From a virus: a stretch of 53,338 nt of DNA. Below are positions 8,441 through 17,617 of this stretch, piece by piece. The notes under the pieces are model-generated. The model worked only from the letters and a program-made list of their open reading frames with translations. It did not search any database and was not told where the DNA came from. The stretch is taken from IMG/VR virus record IMGVR_UViG_3300031857_014661, positions 1-53,338 of that record, one strand, 5' to 3'. The position numbers and the translations under genes are program-made. Each line of letters opens with the position of its first letter. Within the stretch, counting starts at the first letter, position 1.

Positions 8441-10237
8441 ATGGGAGCATTATTAGAATCAGGTCTTGTTGGTAACATCGGTCTTAAGCACCTTAAAGTT
8501 ATCAAAGAAGATACTATTAACAAATGGGACAAATTAGGATTCTTGGAAGGTTTGAGAGGACATGTTAAAGAAAACATCGCTCAACTTTATGAAAACCAAG
8601 CATCTCACTTAATTAACGAAGCTGCTAGCACAGCATCAGACGGTTCTTTCGAAACGGTTGTATTTCCAATCGTAAGAAGAGTTTTCTCTAAATTGTTGGC
8701 TAACGACATCGTATCTGTACAAGCTATGAACTTACCTATCGGTAAATTGTTCTACTTCGTACCTAAAATTCAGGGTTATGACATGGGTCAAGACCCAACT
8801 GAAGGTGGTACACACTTCGCACCTTTTGGAGCACCTAATGGACCATCATCAACAAATGCTGGTTATGGCGCAAACGATAAGAATTTGTATGACAGATTCT
8901 ACGAAGGTAACGAAGCATCATTAGACCCTCCAGGGTTATTTGACTATTCTAAAGGTAAGTTTAGTGCTGAAACATACACAGCGTCTACACAAGTTTGGAG
9001 TGGTTCAGAATTAATCCAAAGTGGTTACAGTGCTGGTGAATACAGAAAAGTTATTATTGCTTTATCAGGATTTAACACAGCTGGTGCTGGTAAATTAATT
9101 GGTCCTAACGGTAACGAAATGGATTCTGAAGAGTTTTTGTCTAGCTTATCTGTAACACCAATTACAGATGCTACTTCAAATGGTTTTTCAGGATTGTCTG
9201 GTAACCAATTATTTAGAGTTGTAACTCAAAAATACGGTAAAGGTATTGTACAATATGGTTCACAAGCAACAACATCATTCCCAAGTACAGGTAATGGAGG
9301 TTCTTATGACAATATCTGTGATGCTCTTGGTATTATTTACTTAGAGGTGGATACTCAAGTTCCTTGTTCAATCGGTGCTGATTCTTTAGATGGTTACTCA
9401 GGTGTTACAACATCTGTAACAACCGCATATAATCAAGCATTCAAATGTACATATAGAGTTTATCAAAACTTAGAATTTGAAGATGAAATCGGTGAAGTTT
9501 CTTTTGATTTGGAATCAGTAACAGTTTCTGTAACTGAAAGAAAATTGAGAGCACAATGGTCTCCTGAATTAGCACAAGACGTTGCAGCATTCCACAACAT
9601 TGACGCTGAAGCTGAATTAACAGCTTTATTGTCTGAGCAAGTTGCGGCAGAAATTGATAGAGAAATCTTGAGAGATTTGAGAAAAGGTGCAGCATGGACT
9701 TTGAGATGGGATTACAACGGTTGGAAGAGAGGAACTGCTTCAAATCCATTAACACAATACACACAAAAAGATTGGAACCAAACATTGATTACTGCAATCA
9801 ACCAACTTTCAGCTCAAATCCACAAATCAACATTGAGAGGTGGAGCTAACTGGATTGTTGTTTCTTCAGAAATCAGTGCAATCTTTGATGATTTGGAATA
9901 CTTCCACGTATCAAACGCAGCTCCTGAGCAAGACCAATACAACATGGGTATTGAAAGAGTTGGTACTTTGGCTGGTAGATACCAAGTTTACAGAGACCCT
10001 TATTTCCCACCAAACACAGTATTGTTGGGTCACAAAGGTAACTCATTGTTAGACACAGGTTATGTGTACGCACCATACGTACCATTACAATTGACTCCAA
10101 CAATGTATAACCCATTCAACTTCACACCTATCAAAGGTATCATGACAAGATACGCTAAGAAGATGGTGAACAACCGTTTCTACGGTAAAATCACAGTTGA
10201 TGGTGTTAGAACATTTGACTTAAGAGAATTGAGATAA
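8441..10237 (+). CDS. 23: Major capsid protein (gp23-like)
   Basis: This hexamer-forming protein builds the head shell in an HK97-type fold. The 598 residues (T4 gp23 has 521) contain the gp23 signatures PIVRRVFSKLLANDIVSVQ near residue 70, MNLPIGKLFYFVPK, and a conserved C-terminal half. That half includes LRDLRKGAAW, NWIVVSSEISAIFDDL, YRDPYFPPNTVLLGHKG and GYVYAPYVPLQLTPT. The middle (about 140-330) is longer and Gly/Ser/Thr-rich and probably carries surface insertions. No Shine-Dalgarno precedes the ATG, whose leader is AAATATTTTAAAAA. A bidirectional terminator follows. Confidence 0.96.
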   Translation: MGALLESGLVGNIGLKHLKVIKEDTINKWDKLGFLEGLRGHVKENIAQLYENQASHLINEAASTASDGSFETVVFPIVRRVFSKLLANDIVSVQAMNLPIGKLFYFVPKIQGYDMGQDPTEGGTHFAPFGAPNGPSSTNAGYGANDKNLYDRFYEGNEASLDPPGLFDYSKGKFSAETYTASTQVWSGSELIQSGYSAGEYRKVIIALSGFNTAGAGKLIGPNGNEMDSEEFLSSLSVTPITDATSNGFSGLSGNQLFRVVTQKYGKGIVQYGSQATTSFPSTGNGGSYDNICDALGIIYLEVDTQVPCSIGADSLDGYSGVTTSVTTAYNQAFKCTYRVYQNLEFEDEIGEVSFDLESVTVSVTERKLRAQWSPELAQDVAAFHNIDAEAELTALLSEQVAAEIDREILRDLRKGAAWTLRWDYNGWKRGTASNPLTQYTQKDWNQTLITAINQLSAQIHKSTLRGGANWIVVSSEISAIFDDLEYFHVSNAAPEQDQYNMGIERVGTLAGRYQVYRDPYFPPNTVLLGHKGNSLLDTGYVYAPYVPLQLTPTMYNPFNFTPIKGIMTRYAKKMVNNRFYGKITVDGVRTFDLRELR

Positions 10238-10255
10238 TCTTTTCTAAATGAAATA

Positions 10256-10284
10256 AAAAAGGGACAAGAAATTGTCCCTTTTTT
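10256..10284. terminator. Bidirectional terminator after the capsid gene
   Basis: GGGACAA, loop GAAA, TTGTCCC, with an A tract before and a T tract after. It serves the capsid gene and the convergent gene ending at 10284. Confidence 0.85.
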
Positions 10285-10505
10285 TATGCTTCATCTTTTT
10301 TATCGGGTGTACTTAAAACACGTAATGATTTTGAAATAATTTCAGATTCTTCTAATGTAAAACAACCTCGTTTATACGCAGATTTTACTGATTGTATTAA
10401 ATAAAATAAAGATTGCTCCTTTTCAATAGAATTAATTATTTTTTCAAGCTCGTCATTTGAGTTATATTGTAAAAAATCGAATAGTTTTGTGTTATTATTA
10501 ATCAT
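10284..10505 (-). CDS. Hypothetical small helical protein
   Basis: This 73-residue protein is not recognised. It is predicted helical, with a pattern KRGCFTLEESEIISKSLRVL near the C-terminus that looks like a helix-turn-helix-sized packing unit but has no proven DNA-binding motif. It is divergent from the 10539 gene. The 33 bases between them hold the TATTTATA motif, which on this strand reads TATAAATA. Confidence 0.6.
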   Translation of the reverse strand: MINNNTKLFDFLQYNSNDELEKIINSIEKEQSLFYLIQSVKSAYKRGCFTLEESEIISKSLRVLSTPDKKDEA

Positions 10506-10512
10506 AGTAAGA

Positions 10513-10520
10513 TATTTATA
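10513..10520 (+). promoter_or_regulatory. TATTTATA motif in a divergent intergenic region
   Basis: TATTTATA followed by TATAATAATC lies 18 bases before the ATG at 10539 and 7 bases from the divergent start at 10505. The near-palindrome could serve both strands. Confidence 0.4.
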
Positions 10521-10538
10521 TATAATAATCGTAAAAAA

Positions 10539-11426
10539 ATGAACAACAATAAAGCACTAATCAAAAATATTCTTAATGAATATTTTATGTCTTTGTCTAA
10601 AAATAGTTTATCAATTGATGAAAGTTCGTCAACTTCAGTAGGTACTGGTGTTTATAATAAAGTTCTTGTATTTGGTGAAAAAAAATGGAATAATTCAGAA
10701 TTAGGTCCGTTTACTGAAAATCCTTCTGACCAAACTGATAAAGAAAAAAAACAAAAAAAAATAACAAATATAATCAAAAAAAATATTGTTGAATTAAAAA
10801 AAAATGTTGGTGGTACACATAACACTGAAGTCAATAGTGTTCCTGTTGTCAATGAGGATTTAGCGGTTTGGTTTGGTACTAAGAAAAAACCTAAGGGTTC
10901 TAAACAACCCGCAGGTCCTTGGGTCAATATTTGTAGAAAAAAAGAAGGTGGTGGACATCCACCTTGTGGAAGAGCCGAAGCAGACCCAAAGTCATATCCT
11001 AAATGTAGGGCCAAAGGTGTTGCTGCACGTATGAGTGATTTTCAAAAAAGAGCCGCTTGTGCTAAAAAAAGAAAGGCTGAGAAAGCAGATACACAAACAG
11101 GTAAAGGACAAAAACCTGTTTACTCATCTTACAAAACAACAAAGGAATCAGTTAATTATTTACCACCAATTACTTTAGCAAAATTGGCTGGTAAAATTTT
11201 ATACGAGATGAAAAAAAAAGGTATCAACGAAAATTTGACCGTAATTAAAAATTTATACAACAGAGTTCCATTTACCGAAAAAATGGTCACAGAACTTCAT
11301 GCATCATTAAACAAAAATGTTTTGAATGAGTCAGAAACCAATGATTTAAATTATTTATTACTCGGAGGTGACAAAACCAAACAATGGGTTAACACAATTC
11401 TATATTCATTAAAAAAGGGGTCTTAA
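10539..11426 (+). CDS. Unknown protein with Cys/Lys-rich DUF5872-like module
   Basis: The 295-residue protein has a variable N-terminus (about residues 1-100). It then carries a compact basic, Cys-containing module: GTKKKPKGSKQPAGPWVNIC, then GGGHPPCGR, then SYPKCRAKG, then RAACAKKRKAEK (about 108-185). Modules of this type (PWV-C, PCGR, YPKCR) recur in marine T4-like phages and giant viruses and resemble DUF5872. The spaced Cys and His suggest metal binding. The C-terminus has LLLGGDKTKQWVNTIL, a pattern also seen in the 34028-34489 protein. Role unknown. Position next to the capsid and baseplate genes hints at a virion protein. Confidence 0.7.
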   Translation: MNNNKALIKNILNEYFMSLSKNSLSIDESSSTSVGTGVYNKVLVFGEKKWNNSELGPFTENPSDQTDKEKKQKKITNIIKKNIVELKKNVGGTHNTEVNSVPVVNEDLAVWFGTKKKPKGSKQPAGPWVNICRKKEGGGHPPCGRAEADPKSYPKCRAKGVAARMSDFQKRAACAKKRKAEKADTQTGKGQKPVYSSYKTTKESVNYLPPITLAKLAGKILYEMKKKGINENLTVIKNLYNRVPFTEKMVTELHASLNKNVLNESETNDLNYLLLGGDKTKQWVNTILYSLKKGS

Positions 11427-11438
11427 AACCCCTTTTTT
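11411..11438. terminator. Bidirectional terminator overlapping a gene end
   Basis: AAAAAAGGGG, loop TCTTAAAA, CCCCTTTTTT. The left arm is the last codons of the 10539-11426 gene, and the stop codon is in the loop. It faces the convergent gene ending at 11447. Confidence 0.8.
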
Positions 11439-11446
11439 TTATTTTG

Positions 11447-12166
11447 TTAAGAATATGCCCCTGAGGACCTTTTCTTTCCGTCTAATCCCTTTATACGACC
11501 TTGACAGACCTGTACTGCGTATCCGTTAGCATATGCAGATGGATAAACATCAAATTTTGCTTTAGCGGCCGCTTTTCCACGTGCACATAATTTAGTTCCC
11601 GTTTTTTTTCTGTTTTTCTTAGCTTCTTCTAAATTTTTTCTTTCGAGCATTTGGTCCATAAATTTGTCTGCGTCTTTGGTAAGAGGTTCGAGTTCCTTAG
11701 CCTTTTGTTTCAAATCCTCGATATCTTTGATTGCCGCTAAATATGGAATGAATGATTCTTCAGCCTCTTTATCTATAGGTACAACACTACTAATTTTTTC
11801 AAGTATTTCTTCAATACTCAACTTTACTAAAAACGGTCCTAAACCTTTTGCAATAAATCCGAGACCAGGAATACTTGTAATTCCAGCAATTGACTGTAGT
11901 AAATCAATAAAATCAACTTCGAGTTCATCTTGAACATCAAGTAGTTTTTCAAACGTTTCTGATTTTATAACTTCTCCATCAACTATTTCAGATTTAAGTT
12001 GTTTGTATTTTTCTAAATCATCATTTAATTCACTAAAGTTTTTTATTGACGCACCTACACCTACAGCGGTTCCCACACCTGGAATACTTGTTAATACGTT
12101 TCTTCCTGTATCGCCAACAATGTTCTTAATAAAACTTGCGACATCTAATTCATTTATATTTTTCAT
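11447..12166 (-). CDS. Unknown protein with C-terminal KFDVYPSAYAN module
   Basis: The 239-residue protein starts with a Gly-rich amphipathic region (SIPGVGTAVGVGASIKN; later SIPGLGFIAKGLGPFLV) that could insert in or touch a membrane. A helical segment follows. The last ~45 residues are a strongly conserved phage module: LCARGKAAAKAKFDVYPSAYAN followed by AVQVCQGRIKGLDGKKR. The same C-terminal module occurs at the ends of unrelated proteins in cyanophages and marine T4-like phages, and its function is not known to me. The paired Gly-rich repeats resemble channel- or toxin-like hydrophobic segments, but this is only a composition argument. It overlaps the upstream 12163-13662 gene by four bases. 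Confidence 0.7.
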   Translation of the reverse strand: MKNINELDVASFIKNIVGDTGRNVLTSIPGVGTAVGVGASIKNFSELNDDLEKYKQLKSEIVDGEVIKSETFEKLLDVQDELEVDFIDLLQSIAGITSIPGLGFIAKGLGPFLVKLSIEEILEKISSVVPIDKEAEESFIPYLAAIKDIEDLKQKAKELEPLTKDADKFMDQMLERKNLEEAKKNRKKTGTKLCARGKAAAKAKFDVYPSAYANGYAVQVCQGRIKGLDGKKRSSGAYS

Positions 12167-13662
12167 TTTTGGTTAACTATTTGAAATTTTAATTCTCTTT
12201 TATAAGTATCTACTTCTCCCGAAGTTAAAACTTTAATATCAACATAATATTCATTTGGTATTTTATCTTTAGTATCAAAGATGAAATAATACTCGTTTGG
12301 TGTTTGATTTATTCTTGTCCAATCTTGTACAATAACTTCTGTTGTACCTTCTTTGACATATAATCTATAATAAGCTTTGAAATTTGGATAAATAACATTT
12401 GATGTATACGCTTGTTTTATTTTAACAATTACTTTACGAACATCAGTATTTAATATTTTTTCATCTTGTTTTATACCTGAAAATTCAAAACCATATAAAA
12501 CAGGGTCTTTAGCCAATGGACCAACTTGATAATATTCTGTTGCCGGTCTTAATATTATATCATTTGTTATATCTCCTAATGACACACCGTTAATAGTTAC
12601 ACCACTCCAAATATCACTAAACTGACATGGTGTTGTGTAACCCGTTAGTGCGGGTATTGTACACTCATAAACTCCTTCAGTACGTCTAACTGTTGTTAAA
12701 CCTGTTAAAGATGAAATTAAATCACCATTAGAATCGGCAATATTAACTTTTGGATTAAAATCAAAATTAGTTGGTGTCCCATTAATATATGAATAAAGAT
12801 ATAACTTATTAACTTTATTTTCAAAAAATGCTGTTCTATCATCTAAAATTAGGTCATCATATGTTGTTTCCAAATAAGGTTCATAAAACGTTTGAGTATG
12901 TCTAGTAAAGAAACCAACAGAATAATTTTCTGTTAAACCCGTAATATTTTCTAATTCAGGTGAAAATGCCATAATATAACCTGTTGAACCTGTGGTAGCT
13001 CCCGTTAATATATCATTGATTGTTGAAGAAATATCAATATCTAAGTTTTCATTTCCGAATTGAAAATGTTGTAGGCCAACTTGTGTTAGTCCTGAATAGT
13101 TAATTTGCGTCCCTGAACCACTGTTATTATTAAAGTATACACCAGGTGTACTCCAAGTGTTTATTAGGTTTCTATTGAACCAATTTGATGGTCTATTGGA
13201 GTATGACTTATCATTGTCTCTGTAATTTCTTGATGTCAAACTGGCGTTTGATGAATTTAATGTATTGTTATCATAATAATCATAACCGACACCTTCATCC
13301 CAAGTTTGAGAACTTCCTGTGTAATTTAATTTGGGAATATTAAACACTCTTAAATCAAATGCTGAAGCCCTTCTTCTGTTATCAGATGTTGTGGTATTTA
13401 ATAACTCATAATTAAACATGATTGTATTTGTCATCTTTAACTTATGGGTCATAGGACTACCTGTATAAACCACACCATCACTTATTTTTTGTTGTAATTG
13501 ACTTAAATCAATATCAAAAATAAATCTTGAGAAGCCAGGTGTGGATAATACGTTATCAGTTCTACCAAAAAATAGTTCTGTCACAGGATTTAAACCAGTG
13601 TTTGTATTACCACTTAAAATAATGGTGTTGTTTTTGCTAAAATACGATTTGTGTATTGACAT
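12163..13662 (-). CDS. Probable baseplate/tail-associated beta-rich structural protein
   Basis: No known family is recognised. The 499 residues are rich in Thr, Asn, Ser and Tyr and in beta-strand patterns, as in virion surface proteins. An extended aromatic/Asn-rich middle (about 110-260) is followed by Ig-like-looking segments (VNIADSNGDLISSLTG, YECTIPALTG, VKIKQAYTSN) in the second half. It lies directly downstream of the gp5-like spike gene on the same strand, with a promoter motif in the 12-base gap. This suggests a baseplate or tail-fibre part. The start ATG at 13662 is four bases from that motif. Confidence 0.6.
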   Translation of the reverse strand: MSIHKSYFSKNNTIILSGNTNTGLNPVTELFFGRTDNVLSTPGFSRFIFDIDLSQLQQKISDGVVYTGSPMTHKLKMTNTIMFNYELLNTTTSDNRRRASAFDLRVFNIPKLNYTGSSQTWDEGVGYDYYDNNTLNSSNASLTSRNYRDNDKSYSNRPSNWFNRNLINTWSTPGVYFNNNSGSGTQINYSGLTQVGLQHFQFGNENLDIDISSTINDILTGATTGSTGYIMAFSPELENITGLTENYSVGFFTRHTQTFYEPYLETTYDDLILDDRTAFFENKVNKLYLYSYINGTPTNFDFNPKVNIADSNGDLISSLTGLTTVRRTEGVYECTIPALTGYTTPCQFSDIWSGVTINGVSLGDITNDIILRPATEYYQVGPLAKDPVLYGFEFSGIKQDEKILNTDVRKVIVKIKQAYTSNVIYPNFKAYYRLYVKEGTTEVIVQDWTRINQTPNEYYFIFDTKDKIPNEYYVDIKVLTSGEVDTYKRELKFQIVNQK

Positions 13663-13666
13663 TATA

Positions 13667-13674
13667 TATAAATA
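13667..13674 (-). promoter_or_regulatory. TATTTATA motif before a structural gene
   Basis: On the minus strand TATTTATA is followed by TATA and then the ATG at 13662. It occupies most of the 12-base gap left after the spike gene stop. Confidence 0.5.
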
Positions 13675-15234
13675 TCAATTAATTCGTAAGTTTTTATTTA
13701 ATACGGTTTCTGTCGCGTTAAATAATTCTGCAAGTATTTTTTGTGATTGTGTTCCATCCAACGAAACTTGATTTGGACCCATTTGGTGATAAGGGTGAAC
13801 ATGTGATGTTAAGTATTTGACAATCAATTCAATTAAGTTCAAAAGTTGTTCACCTCGTACCATTGATGCGGTATTTGGTATTATAGATTCCTCAATAAAT
13901 TTTTGTGATATGGTAGTTCCTGAAAAGTCAGCGGTATCAAAATCAATCTTATTTGTACCTGGTATTTGTGAATCATGTGATAAAAAAAAGGATATATCTG
14001 AAACGTTAATACCGTAGGTTATTGGAGTTGGGTCAGACGAAATGTTTTGGACTTCGAATGATGTTAATTGAGTTAAAGGCCCCAATTCTCCTTGTTTACA
14101 AACTAATCCCAACCCTCTGTTGGTGTCGGTTTCATTTAGATAAACAGATGAAATAAATCTTTGAGCATTAATGGCCACATTTGCATTTGTTATATTATTT
14201 AAACTATATTTGTCATAAAGAGGTTTTTCAGGTTGAAAAACAAATGGGAATATATCTGTGATTAGAGTATTACCCACTAAGAATTTACCACTATTAACTT
14301 TTTGAATTAAATTATTAATTCCTGTTACAATTTCATCGTAAGATTTAAAGGTATAGTCCTCTTTATAAATTGGACCAATTTTAGATATTTCAGGAAATTC
14401 ATAGAATCCTTTGTCAACACTATTTGTGTAAACAGGTTGGTATTCAGAAATTTTATATACATAGGCATACGCTGAGTAATTACCCGTTAATGTTCCAAGA
14501 CCACCATATACGTTATATTCAATCAAATATTTGACTGGTTGTACCACCTTATTGTTTTCTAAATAAGTTGTTGGACCATTATCAATGGTTTTCGAATCGT
14601 ATTTTTGTAATGAAATAAAACTATGTTTCTTGTTGAAGGTAGGATTTAATTGGTCCGAACCATCTAATATGGTGTTTGCCCTTAAAACAAAACCATTTTC
14701 AGGTAATAAAATATCTGAATTATATCTACCTAATAAACCAATAGTATTAATATCAGGATATAAACCAACTTGGTCAACGTTAATATATTCACCATTACTA
14801 TTTCTAATATTGTTTGGTAATGAATTTCTTTCACCTTTTGCAGTAAATGCTAAAGCCGAATCGAATGGTTCAAATTTGGTATTATTTGGACTTGAAAAAC
14901 TTCCTTGAATATAAAATTTATTTCTGTCTTGAAACTCAGTGTTGTAATATACTACGTGAACATATTCACCTACTTTTGGAACTTGATAAATAAACAAGGG
15001 TAATAAAGGCATGTACACAAATGGGTCTTGTGATGTCCAAAAATTCTTTGTGTCAAGTCTAGCTCCAAATGGACTTTTAAATGCACTGTAAAGGTCTTCA
15101 TTTTGCCATGAAACTGGTTCAACCCTAATCCTACCCAAGTTCATAGGGTCATTGTTACTAATTACTTTTCCGTAATTAACAACCTGTGTATACTTTTTGG
15201 GTAAAGAAGAGTGGTGTTTTACATCATCCATCAT
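13675..15234 (-). CDS. Baseplate spike/hub protein with gp5-type OB fold
   Basis: This is the central baseplate protein that pierces the cell envelope. The N-terminus has the gp5-like OB-fold signature: YGKVISNNDPMNLGRIRVEPV (about residues 19-39), then FVYMPLLPLFIYQVPKVGEYVHVVYY (about 72-97). A long middle region of unknown fold follows. Near the C-terminus SHVHPYHQMGP (about 480-490) is a histidine pattern common in gp5/VgrG-like spike proteins. No lysozyme domain is visible, unlike T4 gp5. The length is 519 residues. It overlaps the upstream 15231-15428 gene by four bases and is probably co-transcribed with it and the 726-residue gene. Confidence 0.72.
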   Translation of the reverse strand: MMDDVKHHSSLPKKYTQVVNYGKVISNNDPMNLGRIRVEPVSWQNEDLYSAFKSPFGARLDTKNFWTSQDPFVYMPLLPLFIYQVPKVGEYVHVVYYNTEFQDRNKFYIQGSFSSPNNTKFEPFDSALAFTAKGERNSLPNNIRNSNGEYINVDQVGLYPDINTIGLLGRYNSDILLPENGFVLRANTILDGSDQLNPTFNKKHSFISLQKYDSKTIDNGPTTYLENNKVVQPVKYLIEYNVYGGLGTLTGNYSAYAYVYKISEYQPVYTNSVDKGFYEFPEISKIGPIYKEDYTFKSYDEIVTGINNLIQKVNSGKFLVGNTLITDIFPFVFQPEKPLYDKYSLNNITNANVAINAQRFISSVYLNETDTNRGLGLVCKQGELGPLTQLTSFEVQNISSDPTPITYGINVSDISFFLSHDSQIPGTNKIDFDTADFSGTTISQKFIEESIIPNTASMVRGEQLLNLIELIVKYLTSHVHPYHQMGPNQVSLDGTQSQKILAELFNATETVLNKNLRIN

Positions 15235-15428
15235 TTGGTTCTATTTTTGTATTCTTCTAAAATTTTATTGTATGAAAATTCAACTTCATCTAAATGATAT
15301 GTTAATTTTAAAATTGTGTCTTTTAATTGTTCATGTTCATTAGATAAAAAATCCATACATTCCATTAAATCAATATTTGATTGATTTTTTGGTTCACTGA
15401 TAATTTCTTTAATTTTACTCGGTTCCAT
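15231..15428 (-). CDS. Small coiled-coil protein
   Basis: The 65-residue protein is acidic and predicted to be one long helix (MDFLSNEHEQLKDTILKLTYHLDEVEFSYNKIL shows the heptad pattern). It sits between the spike gene (4-base overlap) and the 726-residue gene (1-base overlap). Translational coupling suggests it acts with those proteins, perhaps as a small baseplate part or chaperone. No family is recognised. Confidence 0.6.
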   Translation of the reverse strand: MEPSKIKEIISEPKNQSNIDLMECMDFLSNEHEQLKDTILKLTYHLDEVEFSYNKILEEYKNRTK

Positions 15429-17608
15429 TATAATAAATTTCCTGATACTTTGGTAAATCCTTTTGCTGACAAATCAGCAACTTCAATACCAGTTATGGTA
15501 ACATCTGTTTTTCCATTTTCAGCAATCTCATCAATTAACGATTGGTTAAAAGATTGTTGAATTATTAAACTCAAATTTGGACCTCCATCTGGCAAATCAC
15601 CTGTTGGAACGCCAGCTTCTTCTAACTTATCGATAAATCTTGTAAGTAACGATGTCGGTGACATACCTGGTTTTAAATTTGCCAAATAGTTAATCAAAGT
15701 GGGAACACTATTTCCCGCTAAACCCCTAATTTGCAAAGTTAAAGATAACATTCTTTGTAACTCTTCAATAATGCTCTTACATCTTCTATAATCAGTAATT
15801 GCGGTTGCTAATGTTAACGCTAAATTAATACTTGCTAATATAATTTTCGCTTTTTTATTTAATAATTCATTTGTTGTTTGTTGTACAATTGTTTGCATCA
15901 AATCCTTAATATTTTTACGAATTTGTTTGACTAACTCCTCAACAAATATTCCCGATATTTTGGACTGTAAATTAATGATAAATTTCCTAAATTCACGTAG
16001 GAAATCTTGTAGGGTTTCAATATTATCGACATATTCATTTTGAAGTGCTTTCGCCATAACCATTAATGGAAATAAGTGTTTTGGTGATAATAATGAATTA
16101 AATATAGCAATTGGAATCAATTCTAAAAATTCAGTATTGATAATGTCCCTTAACTTGTCTGGCACATCCAACTGAGGAAATCTAATTTTCCAATCTGGGT
16201 TTTTGGAAAGTTCATCCAATAAATCTTGAGCAATCCTATCAGCATTTGATGCGTTTACATCAGGATTTAAAAATTTGTCTAACAAACCTAAATTAGCGTC
16301 TGCGTTAACAGGTAGTAAAAGTGTACCACAATCCCTGTATTGAACCACACTTTCCAAGACATTTTTTACTTTGTTTTCAACTTCCACCATTTCTTGAGGA
16401 CTTAAAACAAAAAAACTATCGTCAATTTGGTCTAAAGAGTCTAGTTTCCCTGAACCACTTACATCAATTTCTTGTTTATTGTCAAAACATAAACCAAGTA
16501 TTCTTTGTAATATTTTTTCAAACTCAGTTTGACTTCTCAAATCATCTTCACCTGTTTTTAATTTAATATTGATTGACCCTGTTAATAAGTTCAATACGTT
16601 ACTGTAAAGTTCATTAAAGTTTAAAATGTCTATTGAATTTAAATAATCATTTAAAAAATCAACTACTTTTTCACCACTTACTCTTGGTGACAATTCAACT
16701 TTATAATAGTCACCATACAATTGTTTTCCATCTATTTGTGTGGGGTCTTTAACATACGTTATATTAAATAATTCTTGGTTTGTCGCACCCAAAAAATTTA
16801 CATTGTATTCTTCTTTATAACTCTTACCAGGATTTTGTAATCTATTATATAATTCTCTGTTAAATGAGTATGGTCGTTTTTTGGGGTTAAAGGGATTAAC
16901 CTCATAGATGTATTGACCTGGTGAGGTATTAGGGTCTGTTTGTAATGTTTTACCAAACACATCAATACACAAAACTTTAATGTAAAGTGGTTTGTTAGTT
17001 TCGTAATTTTGTTCTTGTGAACAACCTAAGGCTGATACCATTTCCTTAGATAAAACTTCTTGTAATCTTTCTTTGGTTCTATTGACCGTTTGAATAAAGG
17101 TATTTCTTAAGGCTTCGGTCGCGTTTTTTGGTGTATTTATTTTAAGTTGACTAAAATTTGCCTTACCAATTTCTTTATCTAACTCTTTAAGTTGTGATTT
17201 AATTTCAGCTATTCTTGCGTCTGGTTTTGGTGTTTTAGCTTGTTCTTCTTTTAACTCTGCCTCTAATTCTGCTTCTTCCTTTTTTAATTTATTTACATCA
17301 ATTGTTTCAGTTTCAGAATTAGAACTTGGGTCTTCACCGTCAGATGCCGACATTTTGAAAGTTTCAATTAATTGTGATAATTGATTTCTCGCGGCCTCTT
17401 TAAATTGTTTTGGTGCGTCTTTAGTTTTTTGACTATAAGATTCAATCTTAGATTTAAACTTACCTTCAGCATTGTCAACAGTTGTATTAAGAGCTTTCTT
17501 TTTTTTCTTGAGCGCTTTTTGTTTTTTATTGACATCTACAGCGGTTTTGTAAACATTAATTTTTTTCCTAACTTTATCGTGTCCTTCGGAAGGTGTTTCT
17601 TCAGCCAT
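15428..17608 (-). CDS. Large coiled-coil protein, probable baseplate/tail component
   Basis: No family is recognised for this 726-residue protein. The N-terminal ~160 residues are Lys/Glu-rich coiled coil (KKQKALKKKKKALNT; LKKEEAELEAELKEEQAK). A middle domain contains VKDPTQIDGKQLYGDYYKVELSP. The C-terminal ~250 residues are helical with amphipathic or hydrophobic stretches (IILASINLALTLATAITDY; LINYLANLKPGMS). Its size, coiled coils and place next to the spike gene suggest a hub, tape-measure-like or baseplate wedge role. T4 gp29, the hub/tape-measure protein, is of similar size, but I see no motif to claim homology. Confidence 0.6.
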   Translation of the reverse strand: MAEETPSEGHDKVRKKINVYKTAVDVNKKQKALKKKKKALNTTVDNAEGKFKSKIESYSQKTKDAPKQFKEAARNQLSQLIETFKMSASDGEDPSSNSETETIDVNKLKKEEAELEAELKEEQAKTPKPDARIAEIKSQLKELDKEIGKANFSQLKINTPKNATEALRNTFIQTVNRTKERLQEVLSKEMVSALGCSQEQNYETNKPLYIKVLCIDVFGKTLQTDPNTSPGQYIYEVNPFNPKKRPYSFNRELYNRLQNPGKSYKEEYNVNFLGATNQELFNITYVKDPTQIDGKQLYGDYYKVELSPRVSGEKVVDFLNDYLNSIDILNFNELYSNVLNLLTGSINIKLKTGEDDLRSQTEFEKILQRILGLCFDNKQEIDVSGSGKLDSLDQIDDSFFVLSPQEMVEVENKVKNVLESVVQYRDCGTLLLPVNADANLGLLDKFLNPDVNASNADRIAQDLLDELSKNPDWKIRFPQLDVPDKLRDIINTEFLELIPIAIFNSLLSPKHLFPLMVMAKALQNEYVDNIETLQDFLREFRKFIINLQSKISGIFVEELVKQIRKNIKDLMQTIVQQTTNELLNKKAKIILASINLALTLATAITDYRRCKSIIEELQRMLSLTLQIRGLAGNSVPTLINYLANLKPGMSPTSLLTRFIDKLEEAGVPTGDLPDGGPNLSLIIQQSFNQSLIDEIAENGKTDVTITGIEVADLSAKGFTKVSGNLL

Positions 17609-17617
17609 AATATTAAA

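Noticed and set aside
10652-11014. Minus-strand frame of 120 residues with hydrophobic Phe runs
   Set aside because: It lies wholly opposite the real Cys/Lys-rich gene and reflects A-rich codons on the other strand.
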